Assembly: GCF_020164955.1 (NCBI RefSeq)
Contig: NZ_JAIUHG010000012.1
Location: 1 to 64,000 of the forward strand
DNA from: Mesorhizobium sp. CA8
GTDB taxonomy: Bacteria > Pseudomonadota > Alphaproteobacteria > Rhizobiales > Rhizobiaceae
Direction of reading: 5' to 3'
DNA length: 64,000 nt
Part shown: piece after piece, positions 26,107 to 34,902 of the stretch
Position numbering within the stretch: the stretch's first letter is position 1
Layout of the letters: each line of letters begins with the position of its first letter
The notes under the pieces: generated by a model
What the model was told of the DNA's origin: nothing
Databases searched by the model: none
What the model saw: the letters and a program-made list of their open reading frames with translations, nothing else
Made by a program: the position numbers and the translations under genes

Positions 26107-27438
26107 CTATTGTGCTTTGTCGCACGCGTTTGGAGGAGGCGAAGCCTCACGCTGCATGACGGCCGCGAAGAAGCCGTCGGTATCATTGCGGGCGGGCGTC
26201 AGCGACAGGTAGTCCGAATGGGCTGAATTCGTCAGCTGCGGCGCGGCCTCGTGCAGCGGCACTGCACGAAAGGTCGGATTCCTCGCCAGGAAAGCGGCCA
26301 CCTGCTCCTCATTCTCCGCGGGCAGCATGGAGCATGTCGCGTAGACCAGCCGTCCGCCGGGCTTCACCAGACGCGCCGCGCTCGCCAGAATTCTGGCCTG
26401 CAACGACACGAGGTTGTCCAGACCCTGTTCCTCCGGCGCGCGCCAGCGTGCATCGGGATTGCGTCGCCAAGTGCCGGTGCCGCTGCATGGCGCGTCCACC
26501 AGAACGCGATCGAAACCACCCTTGTGGCGCTTGATCCAGCGATCCGTCTCGCTGGCCAGAAGCCTGGTCTCGATATTGTGCAATCCTGCGCGCCGGAAGC
26601 GCTCGGCACTGCGCTTTAAGCGGCCGTCCATGACGTCGCAGGCGACAACGTGGCCCTTGTTGTTCATCTGCGTGGCGATGGCCAGGGTCTTGCCGCCAGC
26701 TCCGGCGCAGAAATCGACCACGCGCTCACCCGGCCGGGCATCGACCAGCAGAGCGACAAGCTGCGAGCCCTCGTCCTGAATCTCGACCTCGCCTGTTTTC
26801 AGCATCGGCAGGCTCGTCAGCGAGGGGCGTTCATTCACACGAATGCCGTACGGAGCCATGGCCGACGCCTCCGCCCGCAAGCCAAGATCCTTCAAGGCGC
26901 CAAGCATGGCCTCGCGCGTCGACTTGATCGGATTGACGCGCAGGTCAAGCGGCGCCGACGTCAGAAGTGCGGCCATCTCGTTTCCAAACGCTTCCTTGAA
27001 ACGGCGCCGCAGGGGATCGGCCGCCCAGGACGGGCATTCAAGCTTGACCTCTTCCGGCATGCCGGGATGGTCGATTGTGCATCCCTGCAATTTGACCAGC
27101 AGCGCGTGCTCGTGATCCATCAGGCTGGCAGGCGCGAATTTCGCGCCATTGAACAAGCGTTTGATCTGATCGAGGGCCTTGCCTTCCTTCAGCGTCAGCC
27201 ATGCAAGCAGCCGGTTGCGGGGCATGTCCTCGCGCCCATGCTTGGCCAGCCACCAGCCAAGCCGTGCATGGTGCCTCAGAAGCGCATAGAGCAACTCCAA
27301 AATCTGACCACGGTCCTTGTCGTGGATATAGCGCCGGGCTCGAAACCAAGCCGAGACGACAGCATCCGCGGGACGCGCAATGCTGTCGACTTCGTACATA
27401 AGTTCGATTGTGGCTTGCAGGCAGGCGGCAGGAGTCAC
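26107..27438 (-). CDS. RsmB/NOP2-type rRNA cytosine-C5 methyltransferase
   Basis: The 443-residue protein belongs to the NOP2/NSUN/RsmB family, which methylates cytosine C5 in rRNA with S-adenosylmethionine. It has VDFCAGAGGKTLAIA for cofactor binding. The two family Cys motifs are DAPCSGTGTWRRNPD and YATCSMLPAEN, the second bearing the catalytic Cys in relatives. The N-terminal third (LYALLRHHARLGWWL) resembles the NusB-like lead of RsmB. Whether the target is C967 of 16S rRNA is not certain. Confidence 0.9.
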   Translation of the reverse strand: MTPAACLQATIELMYEVDSIARPADAVVSAWFRARRYIHDKDRGQILELLYALLRHHARLGWWLAKHGREDMPRNRLLAWLTLKEGKALDQIKRLFNGAKFAPASLMDHEHALLVKLQGCTIDHPGMPEEVKLECPSWAADPLRRRFKEAFGNEMAALLTSAPLDLRVNPIKSTREAMLGALKDLGLRAEASAMAPYGIRVNERPSLTSLPMLKTGEVEIQDEGSQLVALLVDARPGERVVDFCAGAGGKTLAIATQMNNKGHVVACDVMDGRLKRSAERFRRAGLHNIETRLLASETDRWIKRHKGGFDRVLVDAPCSGTGTWRRNPDARWRAPEEQGLDNLVSLQARILASAARLVKPGGRLVYATCSMLPAENEEQVAAFLARNPTFRAVPLHEAAPQLTNSAHSDYLSLTPARNDTDGFFAAVMQREASPPPNACDKAQ

Positions 27439-27515
27439 GGAACAATGATCAGGCTGAAAAAACGCCTGTATAGTCGACAGAGCTGCTCCTGACTATTGGT
27501 CGCGCATCCCCGCTC

Positions 27516-28277
27516 TCATCCTTTGCGTTCCTGCAGGATATTGCCGCCGTCCACGACCAGAACGGCGCCATTGACATAGCTCGCCGCGTCGGATGCCAGG
27601 AACAGCACGGCGGCCGCGACTTCCGCGGGGCTGCCGGCGCGGCCGAGCGGCGTGTTTCGGGCAGCGACGAGCTCCTCCGGCGTCGAAGCGCCCGTTGCGA
27701 TCCACCCGGGCGCCACGGCGTTGACCGTGACGCCGCTGCGGCCGACCTCCAGGGCGAGCGCGTGCGTCAGCCCGATCATGCCTGCCTTGGCTGCCGAATA
27801 GGCGGCCTCGCCTTCATTGGACACGTAAGGTCCCGTCACCGAAGCCATGTTGACGACGCGCCCATGGCCGCGCTGCACCATGCCGGCCAGAAATCCGCGC
27901 GTGCTCAAAAAGGCGGTTTTCAGGCTGACGTCGATGCCGCGGTCCCAGTCGCTTTCGCTGAGGTCGAGAAACCGCCGCTGCAATGCCGGCTGGGCAATTG
28001 TGCCCATCCCGGCATTGTTGACGAGGATGTCGATTTCGCCGGCCTCGGAGCGTAAACGCTCGACATCACCGGAGAGCGTCAGGTCGGCCATCAAAGCGCT
28101 TATATCGAGCCCTTCCGCCCGCAGTTCCTCCGCGCGCTGCTCGACGCGTGCGGACGAAGCGGTGATGATGACAGAAAGACCGGCCTCGCCCAGCGCCCGC
28201 GCGGTCGCGATTCCGATGCCGTCGGCGGCGCCCGCGCCGGTCACCAGCGCCTTGCGGGATTTGCCAAACACGATCAT
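27516..28277 (-). CDS. SDR-family oxidoreductase (first of a pair)
   Basis: This 253-residue classical SDR has TGAGAADGIGIATA for cofactor binding, NNAGMG, Ser in NMASVTGPYVSNEGE and the catalytic YSAAK. DGGNILQERKG closes the C-terminus. The glycine motif has an unusual insertion (GAGAADGIG, where GxxxGxG is typical). It lies 75 bases downstream of the next SDR on the same strand, and a 14-bp palindrome (28298-28311) sits between. The two probably share a transcript and may oxidise a sugar acid or related polyol; no substrate marker is visible. Confidence 0.85.
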   Translation of the reverse strand: MIVFGKSRKALVTGAGAADGIGIATARALGEAGLSVIITASSARVEQRAEELRAEGLDISALMADLTLSGDVERLRSEAGEIDILVNNAGMGTIAQPALQRRFLDLSESDWDRGIDVSLKTAFLSTRGFLAGMVQRGHGRVVNMASVTGPYVSNEGEAAYSAAKAGMIGLTHALALEVGRSGVTVNAVAPGWIATGASTPEELVAARNTPLGRAGSPAEVAAAVLFLASDAASYVNGAVLVVDGGNILQERKG

Positions 28278-28297
28278 TTCCTCTCCACGGTTGGAAT

Positions 28298-28311
28298 GCC
28301 GGCATGCCGGC
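28298..28311. repeat. 14-bp perfect palindrome between the two SDR genes
   Basis: GCCGGCATGCCGGC is fully self-complementary. It lies 21 bases upstream of the downstream SDR's start codon and may affect mRNA folding or act as a protein site. Only the palindrome is seen. Confidence 0.35.
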
Positions 28312-28352
28312 GCGGTCCGTCATACCCGCAATGAAACCGACTAGGGCCCGGT

Positions 28353-29123
28353 TCAATAACCGGCGCTGACGCCGAAATCGATCGAAAGCGCGGCTCCGGT
28401 GATCGGCGCCGCGCCCGGCTGGCAAAGATAGTGGATGAAGGAAGCGATCTCCTCCACCCGGATGAACCTTGCTTTGTCGCCCTGCGGATAGTGCCCGAGA
28501 AGCCGGCGCTTGTAGCCGTCGGGGTCGTCTCCGCCATAAGTCTTGGCCTGATATTCGATCATCGGCGTTGCCGTGTCGCCGGGACAGACGGCGTTGACCC
28601 TGATGCCCTGCGATGCGAGTTCCAGGGCAAGAGCCTTCGTCAAGAGCACCAGCCCGCCCTTCGAGGCGCAATAAACGGCCGCCCCGTTGTTGCCGACGAT
28701 GCCGGCGTCGGAGGCAATGTTGACGATCACGCCTTGCGCCGCCGACAGATGCGAGATGGCCGCCGAGATCAGAAAGAAGGCTCCCTTGAGATTGACGTCG
28801 AGCACCAGGTCCCACTGCTCTTCTGCGACCTCGCTCGCCGGTCCTTCGAGCCAGACGCCGGCGGCGTTGACGAGGATGTCGATCGCGCCGCCCCAATCCC
28901 TGGCCTTGCCCACCACGTCGCGGCAGGCGACGACGGAGCGGATATCGAGCGGCAAACCGATCGCGTCCGCCCCGGTCGCGGCAATCGTCGCAACGGCGGC
29001 GTCGAGCTTGGGGCCGGCAAGATCGGCGAGCGCGATCCGCTCGCCGTCGGCGGCGAAACGCAATCCGGTCGCGAGACCCATCCCCCCGGCGCCGCCGGCG
29101 ATCAGGACAGTCCTGCCAGCCAT
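28353..29123 (-). CDS. SDR-family oxidoreductase (second of a pair)
   Basis: This 256-residue SDR begins with VLIAGGAGGMGLATGLRFA for NAD binding. It has NAAGVWLEG, Ser in NIASDAGIVGNNGAA and catalytic YCASK. The end segment GAALSIDFGVSAGY differs from the usual VDGG form. ATG 29123 is preferred over 29141 because the Rossmann strand starts within four residues. It is the upstream member of a likely two-gene transcript with 27516-28277. Both enzymes fit a hydroxyacid or sugar-lactone pathway, but this is inference. Confidence 0.85.
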   Translation of the reverse strand: MAGRTVLIAGGAGGMGLATGLRFAADGERIALADLAGPKLDAAVATIAATGADAIGLPLDIRSVVACRDVVGKARDWGGAIDILVNAAGVWLEGPASEVAEEQWDLVLDVNLKGAFFLISAAISHLSAAQGVIVNIASDAGIVGNNGAAVYCASKGGLVLLTKALALELASQGIRVNAVCPGDTATPMIEYQAKTYGGDDPDGYKRRLLGHYPQGDKARFIRVEEIASFIHYLCQPGAAPITGAALSIDFGVSAGY

Positions 29124-29437
29124 TCGATAAGCTCCACGCAACGCAGTTCGGCAAAGGCAACCACGTCATTAGGCCATGTCGCATGGACCAGCCAGGCAAA
29201 ACAATGATCTCAGCGTGCCGTGACGCCTGCGATCATCCCACTCGAGCGTCGTGATGCCGAAACCGTCGACGGAGCATTGCCGGGCTTGCCGTGCATGCGT
29301 GTCGTCGTGAAGCCCGAAACCACGCCGGCTGCCTGAAGCAGGGCGGTGAATTGAACCTGGCTGGCCGGCACATCGATATGGGACGGGTTTCCCGAACCTA
29401 TGCGACGGGTTTCCCGAACCTATGCAAAGAGTTAGCA
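29124..29437. promoter_or_regulatory. Divergent region with a perfect 22-bp tandem repeat at 29382-29425
   Basis: This 314-base gap has no gene I can support. Its key feature is a 22-base unit repeated exactly head to tail (29382-29403 and 29404-29425). Each copy contains the hyphenated palindrome CGGG-TTT-CCCG. The repeat ends 12 bases before the ATG at 29438, overlapping where a promoter or ribosome site should lie. A 22-base spacing is two helical turns, as for paired operators. Confidence 0.5.
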
Positions 29438-30409
29438 ATGAATTCACCGCCTAATCGTTGTTCCAATGGGCAACTGGACACGACCGGTCAAGATTGGGAA
29501 TCTTCATTTCGTCATTGCTTGGAATCGCATGGAGTACCGCAGGAAATGCCGCTGAGTGCCGCAGAAATCGTCCGTCATCCGGCGACGCTTCGCAGTGTCC
29601 AGGAACAGGCCAAGGCGCTCATCCATATCTACGAAACGAGCCCGCGGCTGGCGGCCGTGTTTGCCACCCAGCAGCGCTGGCTGCTCGGCCATGTCGGCCT
29701 CGCCCTGCACTTCCGGCGCGATCCCAATGACCGCCGCACCGAAATGACGATGGCGCGTTTCATCGAGGTCGTGCGCCGCAATTCGGTGGCCAGCCGCAAC
29801 ACCGCCGAGGCTTTCGTCAAGGAGATGCTGCACTACAACATCGCCGAATACATCTCGGCCAGCGGCGATGGCCGCACACGCCCAATGCGGGCCACGGCGG
29901 GCACCATCGAGACCTTCACCGGCTGGATCCACGCGCATCTGAGAACACTCGACCGCATAGATGGCGGAATGCGGCTGGCAGCCTTCCTCGACCGGCCGGA
30001 AATGCTGCCCATCCTGCAGCCGCTGATCGCCGACGGGTTGCTCACCAGCGACGGCGTGCGGGAGCCCGGACCGACCTTCTCGTTATTTATCTGGCTGAAC
30101 AACGGCGGCATCGTCATGGACTGGCTGATGTCCGGAGTCGATCCGGAGGACGCCCATCTCGACAGGATACCGACCAGCGTCATTTCGGTCAGCGAATTTG
30201 CGCACTGGCTGAAACTCTCACGCACGCATCTGGCGCGCAAACTCCATGATGCCGAGGCGCTCGGCAGCATCGGCTGGGTCGGCCAGCGCGGCCATTCCGT
30301 GATGTGGGTTTCGCGGCAATTCTTCGATGAATACATGGCCGTCCAGGCGTCCAAGCTCGCCGTCGTCGACGCGGCTTTCGCCACCACCGCGAAACAAGCA
30401 ACGGACTGA
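29438..30409 (+). CDS. Conserved hypothetical protein with a possible helix-turn-helix
   Basis: This 323-residue soluble, mostly helical protein matches no family I can name. The stretch SVSEFAHWLKLSRTHLARKL near residue 250 could be a helix-turn-helix, and a GTPSF-like wing is not obvious. No signal peptide or membrane segment is present. ATG 29438 follows AAAGAG. The upstream tandem operator (29382-29425) suggests tight control, perhaps by itself if it binds DNA. It converges with the ROK gene, 14 bases away. A transcription-factor role is a weak inference from the HTH-like segment alone. Confidence 0.65.
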   Translation: MNSPPNRCSNGQLDTTGQDWESSFRHCLESHGVPQEMPLSAAEIVRHPATLRSVQEQAKALIHIYETSPRLAAVFATQQRWLLGHVGLALHFRRDPNDRRTEMTMARFIEVVRRNSVASRNTAEAFVKEMLHYNIAEYISASGDGRTRPMRATAGTIETFTGWIHAHLRTLDRIDGGMRLAAFLDRPEMLPILQPLIADGLLTSDGVREPGPTFSLFIWLNNGGIVMDWLMSGVDPEDAHLDRIPTSVISVSEFAHWLKLSRTHLARKLHDAEALGSIGWVGQRGHSVMWVSRQFFDEYMAVQASKLAVVDAAFATTAKQATD

Positions 30410-30423
30410 CAGTGTTCGGCTTT

Positions 30424-31650
30424 CTATCCGGCTTTCAGGATGGCGGAAAAGCGCGGATCGAAGGCCCGGCTGATCGGCTCCGCCGCGGCACCTACCGCGA
30501 TCGCCCATGGATCAGTGGTGCCGAGTTGCAGCCGTGGCAGGCGCCGGGCGGGCCGGTCCGCGATCGACGGCAGCAGCGGGTGCATGGCCTGAAGCAGCAA
30601 CCGGGCCAGCGCCTCGGGCGCGCTGCTGGTGAGGATGACGGTTTGCGGGTCGAAGATCGTTTCGATCAGATGCACGCTCCAGCGCAGGTCGGACGCGGCT
30701 ATTTCGACCCAGCCCATGACCCGCGGGTCTTGCGCGAGCCCCAGCGCGCCGAGCGTCTCGTAAAGCCCCTTGTCGGTGGGGTCGAGGCCGAGATGCTGGT
30801 AGAGCGAGGCGAGTGAGGCGCGGTGTTCCAATGGCGCCGAGCCAGGGCCGCTTGGCGAAAGCAGGGCCATGCCGACCTCGCCCGCATTGCCGTTGCCGCC
30901 GCTGTAGAGTTCACCGTTGAGGATCAGCCCGGCGGCTATGCCGTAACCGACATAAAGGCAGACGGCGTGATCGACGCCATGCGCTGCGCCGACGATCCGC
31001 TCCGCCGTCGCGCAGGCCGCCGCATCGTTCTGCAGGCCGACATCGAGCCCGGTACCGGCGGCAAGCGCCTCCAGCAGCGGAAATTGCTGCCAGGCCGGCA
31101 TCATCCATTTGTTGTCGGAGTTCTTCACCCCGAACGGGCCCGGCATGGCGACGCCAAGCCCGACCAGCCTTCGTTCGGATTGGGACAACATCCCGGCCAG
31201 CTCGCCTCTGACACGGTCGACCAAGCCGAGGATTATTTCCACACCCTCTGAAGGCTCGTCGAACGGCAGCCCCGCCTCGGCGCGTGCGATCACCTTACCG
31301 ACGAGATCGACCACCACCACGCGTGTCAAATGCCGGTCGATCTGCAGCCCGATGGCGAAAGCCCCTTCGGGAACCAGCCGGTAGGGCGTGAAGGGCTGTC
31401 CCCTACCCTTGCGCACCGCATCCAGCGCCACGACCAGGCCGTCCCGCTCGAGGTCTTCGATAATGTTGGAAACCGCCTGCTTGGTAAGCTGCGTCGCCCG
31501 CGCAAGGTCCGCGCGCGAAAGCGCGCCGTTGAGCCGCAGCGCCTCGATCATGACGCGGCGGTTATGCGCGCTGGTACCCTCCTGGTTGGTGCCGCTCTTG
31601 GCACGGATCGGGCTAATGTCGTGCACGGTCGCTTCCCCTCTTGACTCCAT
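30424..31650 (-). CDS. ROK-family transcriptional repressor
   Basis: The 408-residue protein has an N-terminal winged helix (LSRADLARATQLTKQAVSNIIEDLE, about residues 44-68) joined to a ROK sugar-kinase-like fold (AIGLQIDRHLTRVVVVDL; LGVAMPGPFGV; QNDAAACATAER; GYGIAAGLILNGEL). The zinc-binding Cys cluster of true ROK kinases is absent (GNAGEVGMAL), so it is a regulator. It is divergent from a sugar ABC operon, and a perfect 10-bp inverted repeat (31669-31693) lies just upstream of its start. Expected role: repress both its own gene and the operon until a sugar ligand binds. Confidence 0.92.
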   Translation of the reverse strand: MESRGEATVHDISPIRAKSGTNQEGTSAHNRRVMIEALRLNGALSRADLARATQLTKQAVSNIIEDLERDGLVVALDAVRKGRGQPFTPYRLVPEGAFAIGLQIDRHLTRVVVVDLVGKVIARAEAGLPFDEPSEGVEIILGLVDRVRGELAGMLSQSERRLVGLGVAMPGPFGVKNSDNKWMMPAWQQFPLLEALAAGTGLDVGLQNDAAACATAERIVGAAHGVDHAVCLYVGYGIAAGLILNGELYSGGNGNAGEVGMALLSPSGPGSAPLEHRASLASLYQHLGLDPTDKGLYETLGALGLAQDPRVMGWVEIAASDLRWSVHLIETIFDPQTVILTSSAPEALARLLLQAMHPLLPSIADRPARRLPRLQLGTTDPWAIAVGAAAEPISRAFDPRFSAILKAG

Positions 31651-31668
31651 TAAAGGATTGATCGACTA

Positions 31669-31693
31669 ATTAAGTCAAGCGAATTGACTTAAT
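31669..31693. promoter_or_regulatory. Perfect 10-bp inverted repeat operator between the ROK gene and ABC operon
   Basis: ATTAAGTCAA (31669-31678) and TTGACTTAAT (31684-31693) are exact complements separated by GCGAA. The site is 19 bases from the ROK start and about 150 from the binding-protein gene. TTGACT at 31641-31646 could be a -35 element for the plus strand with this repeat over the -10. AT-rich dyads are typical ROK operators. Confidence 0.75.
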
Positions 31694-31845
31694 AGTGCGA
31701 CCCGCACGGTTCCACAAAAAGACAGCAAGGCTTTCGAGCTCCGCTGCAAGCCGTGGGGGACGAATCCGGTCATACGCGACGCAAATTCGAGGAAGCGGCA
31801 TGGTCCTGGCCGCCCACTCGCAGCTGTCGAAATGGGAGAAGACAA

Positions 31846-33084
31846 ATGCTGAAATCGATCGGTAAGACACTTCTGGGCGCGGTGTTCGTCGGCGGACTGT
31901 TCATCCCCCACGCCTTCGCCGAAACCACCCTAAACGCGCTCTTCATGGCGCAGGCCGCCTATAGCGAGGCCGACGTGCGCTCGATGACGGAGGCCTTCAC
32001 CAAGGCCAATCCGGATATCAAGGTCAATCTCGAATTCGTCCCTTATGAAGGCCTGCACGACAAGACGGTGCTCGCCCAAGGATCCGGCGGCGGCTATGAC
32101 GTGGTGCTGTTCGACGTCATCTGGCCTGCCGAATACGCGACCAACAAGGTGCTGGTCGACGTATCGTCGAAGATCACCGACGACATGAAAAAGGGTGTGC
32201 TGCCCGGCGCCTGGACCACTGTCCAGTATGACGGCAAGTATTACGGCATGCCGTGGATCCTCGACACCAAATACCTGTTCTACAACAAGGAGATCCTGGA
32301 AAAGGCCGGCATCAAGGCGCCGCCGAAGACCTGGGAAGAGCTCGGCCAGCAGGCCAAGATCATCCAGGACAAAGGCTTGCTGAAGACGCCGATCGCCTGG
32401 AGCTGGGCACAGGCCGAAGCCGCAATCTGCGACTACACCACACTGGTCAGCGCCTATGGCGGCGACTTCCTCAAGGACGGCAAGCCCGACTTCCAGAATG
32501 GCGGCGGCCTCTCGGCGCTGAAATACATGGTCGACAGCTACAAATCGGGCCTGACCAATCCGAATTCCAAGGAATTCCTCGAGGAAGACGTCCGCAAGGT
32601 CTTCGAGAACGGCGATGCCGCTTTCGCGCTGAACTGGACCTACATGTACAACATGGCCAACGATCCGAAGGACTCCAAGGTCGCAGGCAAGGTCGGCGTC
32701 GAGCCGGCGCCGGGCGTTGCCGGCACCAGCGAGGTCTCGGCCGTCAACGGTTCGATGGGCCTCGGCATCACGGCGGTGTCGAAGCATCAGGACGAAGCGT
32801 GGAAATACATCGAGTTCATGACCTCGCAGGCGACCCAGAACAAGTATGCCAAGCTCTCGCTGCCGATCTGGGCCTCGTCCTATGACGATCCCGCCGTCAC
32901 CAAGGGCCAGGAAGAGCTGATTGCCGCCGCCAAGCTCGGTCTCGCCGCGATGTATCCGCGCCCGACCACGCCGAAATACCAGCAACTGTCGACGGCGCTG
33001 CAGCAGGCGATCCAGGAATCGCTGCTCGGCCAGGCGACGCCGGAAGACGCGCTCAAGACCGCCGCCGAAAACAGCGGCCTCTGA
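31846..33084 (+). CDS. Sugar-type ABC transporter substrate-binding protein (family 1)
   Basis: This is the periplasmic receptor of a CUT1-type importer. The 412-residue protein has a signal peptide ending HAFA-E near residue 26. The fold is that of family 1 solute-binding proteins (YDVVLFDVIWPAEYATNK; MPWILDTKYLFYNKEIL). ATG 31846 follows GGGAGAAG; earlier in-frame Mets would put a long non-signal segment first. It heads an operon with two permeases, an SIS protein, a PfkB kinase and an ATPase. In the Bacillus frl system the same set imports fructosamines, but this receptor's ligand cannot be read from sequence. Confidence 0.92.
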   Translation: MLKSIGKTLLGAVFVGGLFIPHAFAETTLNALFMAQAAYSEADVRSMTEAFTKANPDIKVNLEFVPYEGLHDKTVLAQGSGGGYDVVLFDVIWPAEYATNKVLVDVSSKITDDMKKGVLPGAWTTVQYDGKYYGMPWILDTKYLFYNKEILEKAGIKAPPKTWEELGQQAKIIQDKGLLKTPIAWSWAQAEAAICDYTTLVSAYGGDFLKDGKPDFQNGGGLSALKYMVDSYKSGLTNPNSKEFLEEDVRKVFENGDAAFALNWTYMYNMANDPKDSKVAGKVGVEPAPGVAGTSEVSAVNGSMGLGITAVSKHQDEAWKYIEFMTSQATQNKYAKLSLPIWASSYDDPAVTKGQEELIAAAKLGLAAMYPRPTTPKYQQLSTALQQAIQESLLGQATPEDALKTAAENSGL

Positions 33085-33170
33085 TCTGGCGTTCCTCGAC
33101 GCGGGCGGCCTCATCCAGGAGCGCCGCCCGTGCTATTTTCTGACCGGATGACAGGAGAGAGGCGCCTCTG

Positions 33171-34055
33171 ATGTCGGGCACCTGGATGACGACGCGCGCG
33201 TGGCTGTTGATGCTGCCGCTTCTGGTGATCATGGTGGCCGTCATCGGCTGGCCATTGGTCGATACCGTCAGGCTTTCCTTCACCGACGCCCAACTGGTCG
33301 GCACGGCGGGCAACTACGTCGGCTTCGACAATTATACCAAGATGCTGACCAGCTCGAACTTCACCCGCACGCTCTCGACCACCACCTGGTTCGCGGTCAT
33401 CTCGGTCGCCGCCGAGATGGTGCTCGGCGTGCTTGCGGCTCTCCTGCTCAATCAGGAATTCCGTGGCCGCGCCGTCTTGCGCGGGCTGATGATCCTGCCC
33501 TGGGCGCTGCCCACCGTCGTCAACGCAACGCTCTGGCGGCTGATCTACAATCCCGAATATGGCGCGCTGAACGCGGCGCTGACGCAACTCCATCTCATTG
33601 ATGACTATCGCTCCTGGCTGGGTGAGCCGGGCACGGCGCTCGCGGCGCTGATCGTCGCCGACTGCTGGAAGAATTTTCCGCTCGTGGCGCTGATCGCGCT
33701 CGCCGCCCTGCAGGCGGTGCCGCGCGACATCACCGCCGCGGCGCTTGTCGATGGCGCCGGGCCGTTCAACCGCTTCCGTTTCGTCATCCTGCCCTATTTG
33801 GCAGGCCCGCTGATGGTGGCGCTGGTGCTGCGCACCATCGAGGCGTTCAAGGTCTTCGACATCATCTGGGTGATGACACGCGGCGGCCCCGCCAACAGCA
33901 CACGCTCGCTGTCGATCCTCGTCTACCAGGAAGCCTTCTCCTTCCAGCGCGCCGGCTCCGGCGCCTCGCTGGCGCTGATCGTCACCCTGCTCGTCACCGT
34001 GTTGGCCGTCGCTTATGCGACGCTGGTCAAGAAGACCGCCGGGAGTGCAGCCTGA
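33171..34055 (+). CDS. ABC transporter permease, MalF type
   Basis: The 294-residue inner-membrane protein has six hydrophobic segments. Its EAA-like cytoplasmic loop (AAALVDGAGPFNRFRFVILP) docks the ATPase. It pairs with the next permease to form the channel. The start is 86 bases after the binding-protein stop, with GGAGAGAGGC upstream. Its TGA overlaps the next gene's ATG by one base, so translation is probably coupled. Confidence 0.92.
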   Translation: MSGTWMTTRAWLLMLPLLVIMVAVIGWPLVDTVRLSFTDAQLVGTAGNYVGFDNYTKMLTSSNFTRTLSTTTWFAVISVAAEMVLGVLAALLLNQEFRGRAVLRGLMILPWALPTVVNATLWRLIYNPEYGALNAALTQLHLIDDYRSWLGEPGTALAALIVADCWKNFPLVALIALAALQAVPRDITAAALVDGAGPFNRFRFVILPYLAGPLMVALVLRTIEAFKVFDIIWVMTRGGPANSTRSLSILVYQEAFSFQRAGSGASLALIVTLLVTVLAVAYATLVKKTAGSAA

Positions 34056-34900
34056 TGGAACGCAAAAGCCCGGTCTTCACCGCCTTCGTCTATGTCTGCG
34101 CCATCCTGCTTGGCGCCGTGATCCTGGCGCCGCTCGCCTGGCTCTTCGTCATGAGCATATCGCCGGCAGCCGACCTCGCCGCCAAGCCGCTGCGCTGGTG
34201 GCCGCAGGCGGCCGACTTCTCCCGTTACGCCCAGCTTCTGTCGAGGGCTGAGAACAGTGCCGGCGCCGCCTTCACGTCATCGCTGCGCAACAGCCTGGAA
34301 GTCGCCGGCATGGCGACGCTCGCCGCTGTTGTCCTTGCCGTGCCGGCCGGCTGGGCCGTTTCGCGCACGCCTTCGGTCGGCTGGTCGCTGTCGATGGTGA
34401 TCGCCACCTATATGCTGCCGCCGGTGGCGCTCTCCGTGCCGCTTTACATGGGCCTGTCCTATCTCGGCCTGCTCAACAACGTCTTCGGCCTGGCGTTGAT
34501 CTATCTGACCATCCTCGCGCCCTTCACCACCTGGCTGATGAAATCGGGTTTCGATTCCATCCCGCGCGAGATCGAGGCAGCGGCCATGATCGACGGAGCG
34601 GGACTGCTCCAGACCTGGCGCATCATCACCTTGCCGCTGGCCGCGCCCGTGGTGGCAACGTCGGCGCTGTTTGCGGTGCTGCTTGCCTGGGACGAGTTCT
34701 TCTACGCCCTGCTCTTCACCTCGGATCAGCGGGCAAAGACGCTGACGGTCGCCATCGCCGATCTCGCCGGCGGGCGCGTCTCCGACTACGGACTGATTGC
34801 CACTGCCGGCGTGCTCGCGGCCTTGCCGCCCGTGCTGATCGGCCTCTTCATGCAACGCGCTCTGATCTCAGGTCTGACCAGCGGCGGAGTGAAAGGATAA
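34055..34900 (+). CDS. ABC transporter permease, MalG type
   Basis: The 281-residue second permease has six membrane helices and the loop AAAMIDGAGLLQTWRIITLP. The N-terminal helix (VYVCAILLGAVILAPLAWLFVMSIS) is typical of CUT1 permeases. ATG overlaps the stop of the previous gene. The SIS gene follows after two bases, so the transport and metabolic genes form one transcription unit. Confidence 0.92.
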   Translation: MERKSPVFTAFVYVCAILLGAVILAPLAWLFVMSISPAADLAAKPLRWWPQAADFSRYAQLLSRAENSAGAAFTSSLRNSLEVAGMATLAAVVLAVPAGWAVSRTPSVGWSLSMVIATYMLPPVALSVPLYMGLSYLGLLNNVFGLALIYLTILAPFTTWLMKSGFDSIPREIEAAAMIDGAGLLQTWRIITLPLAAPVVATSALFAVLLAWDEFFYALLFTSDQRAKTLTVAIADLAGGRVSDYGLIATAGVLAALPPVLIGLFMQRALISGLTSGGVKG

Positions 34901-34902
34901 TC

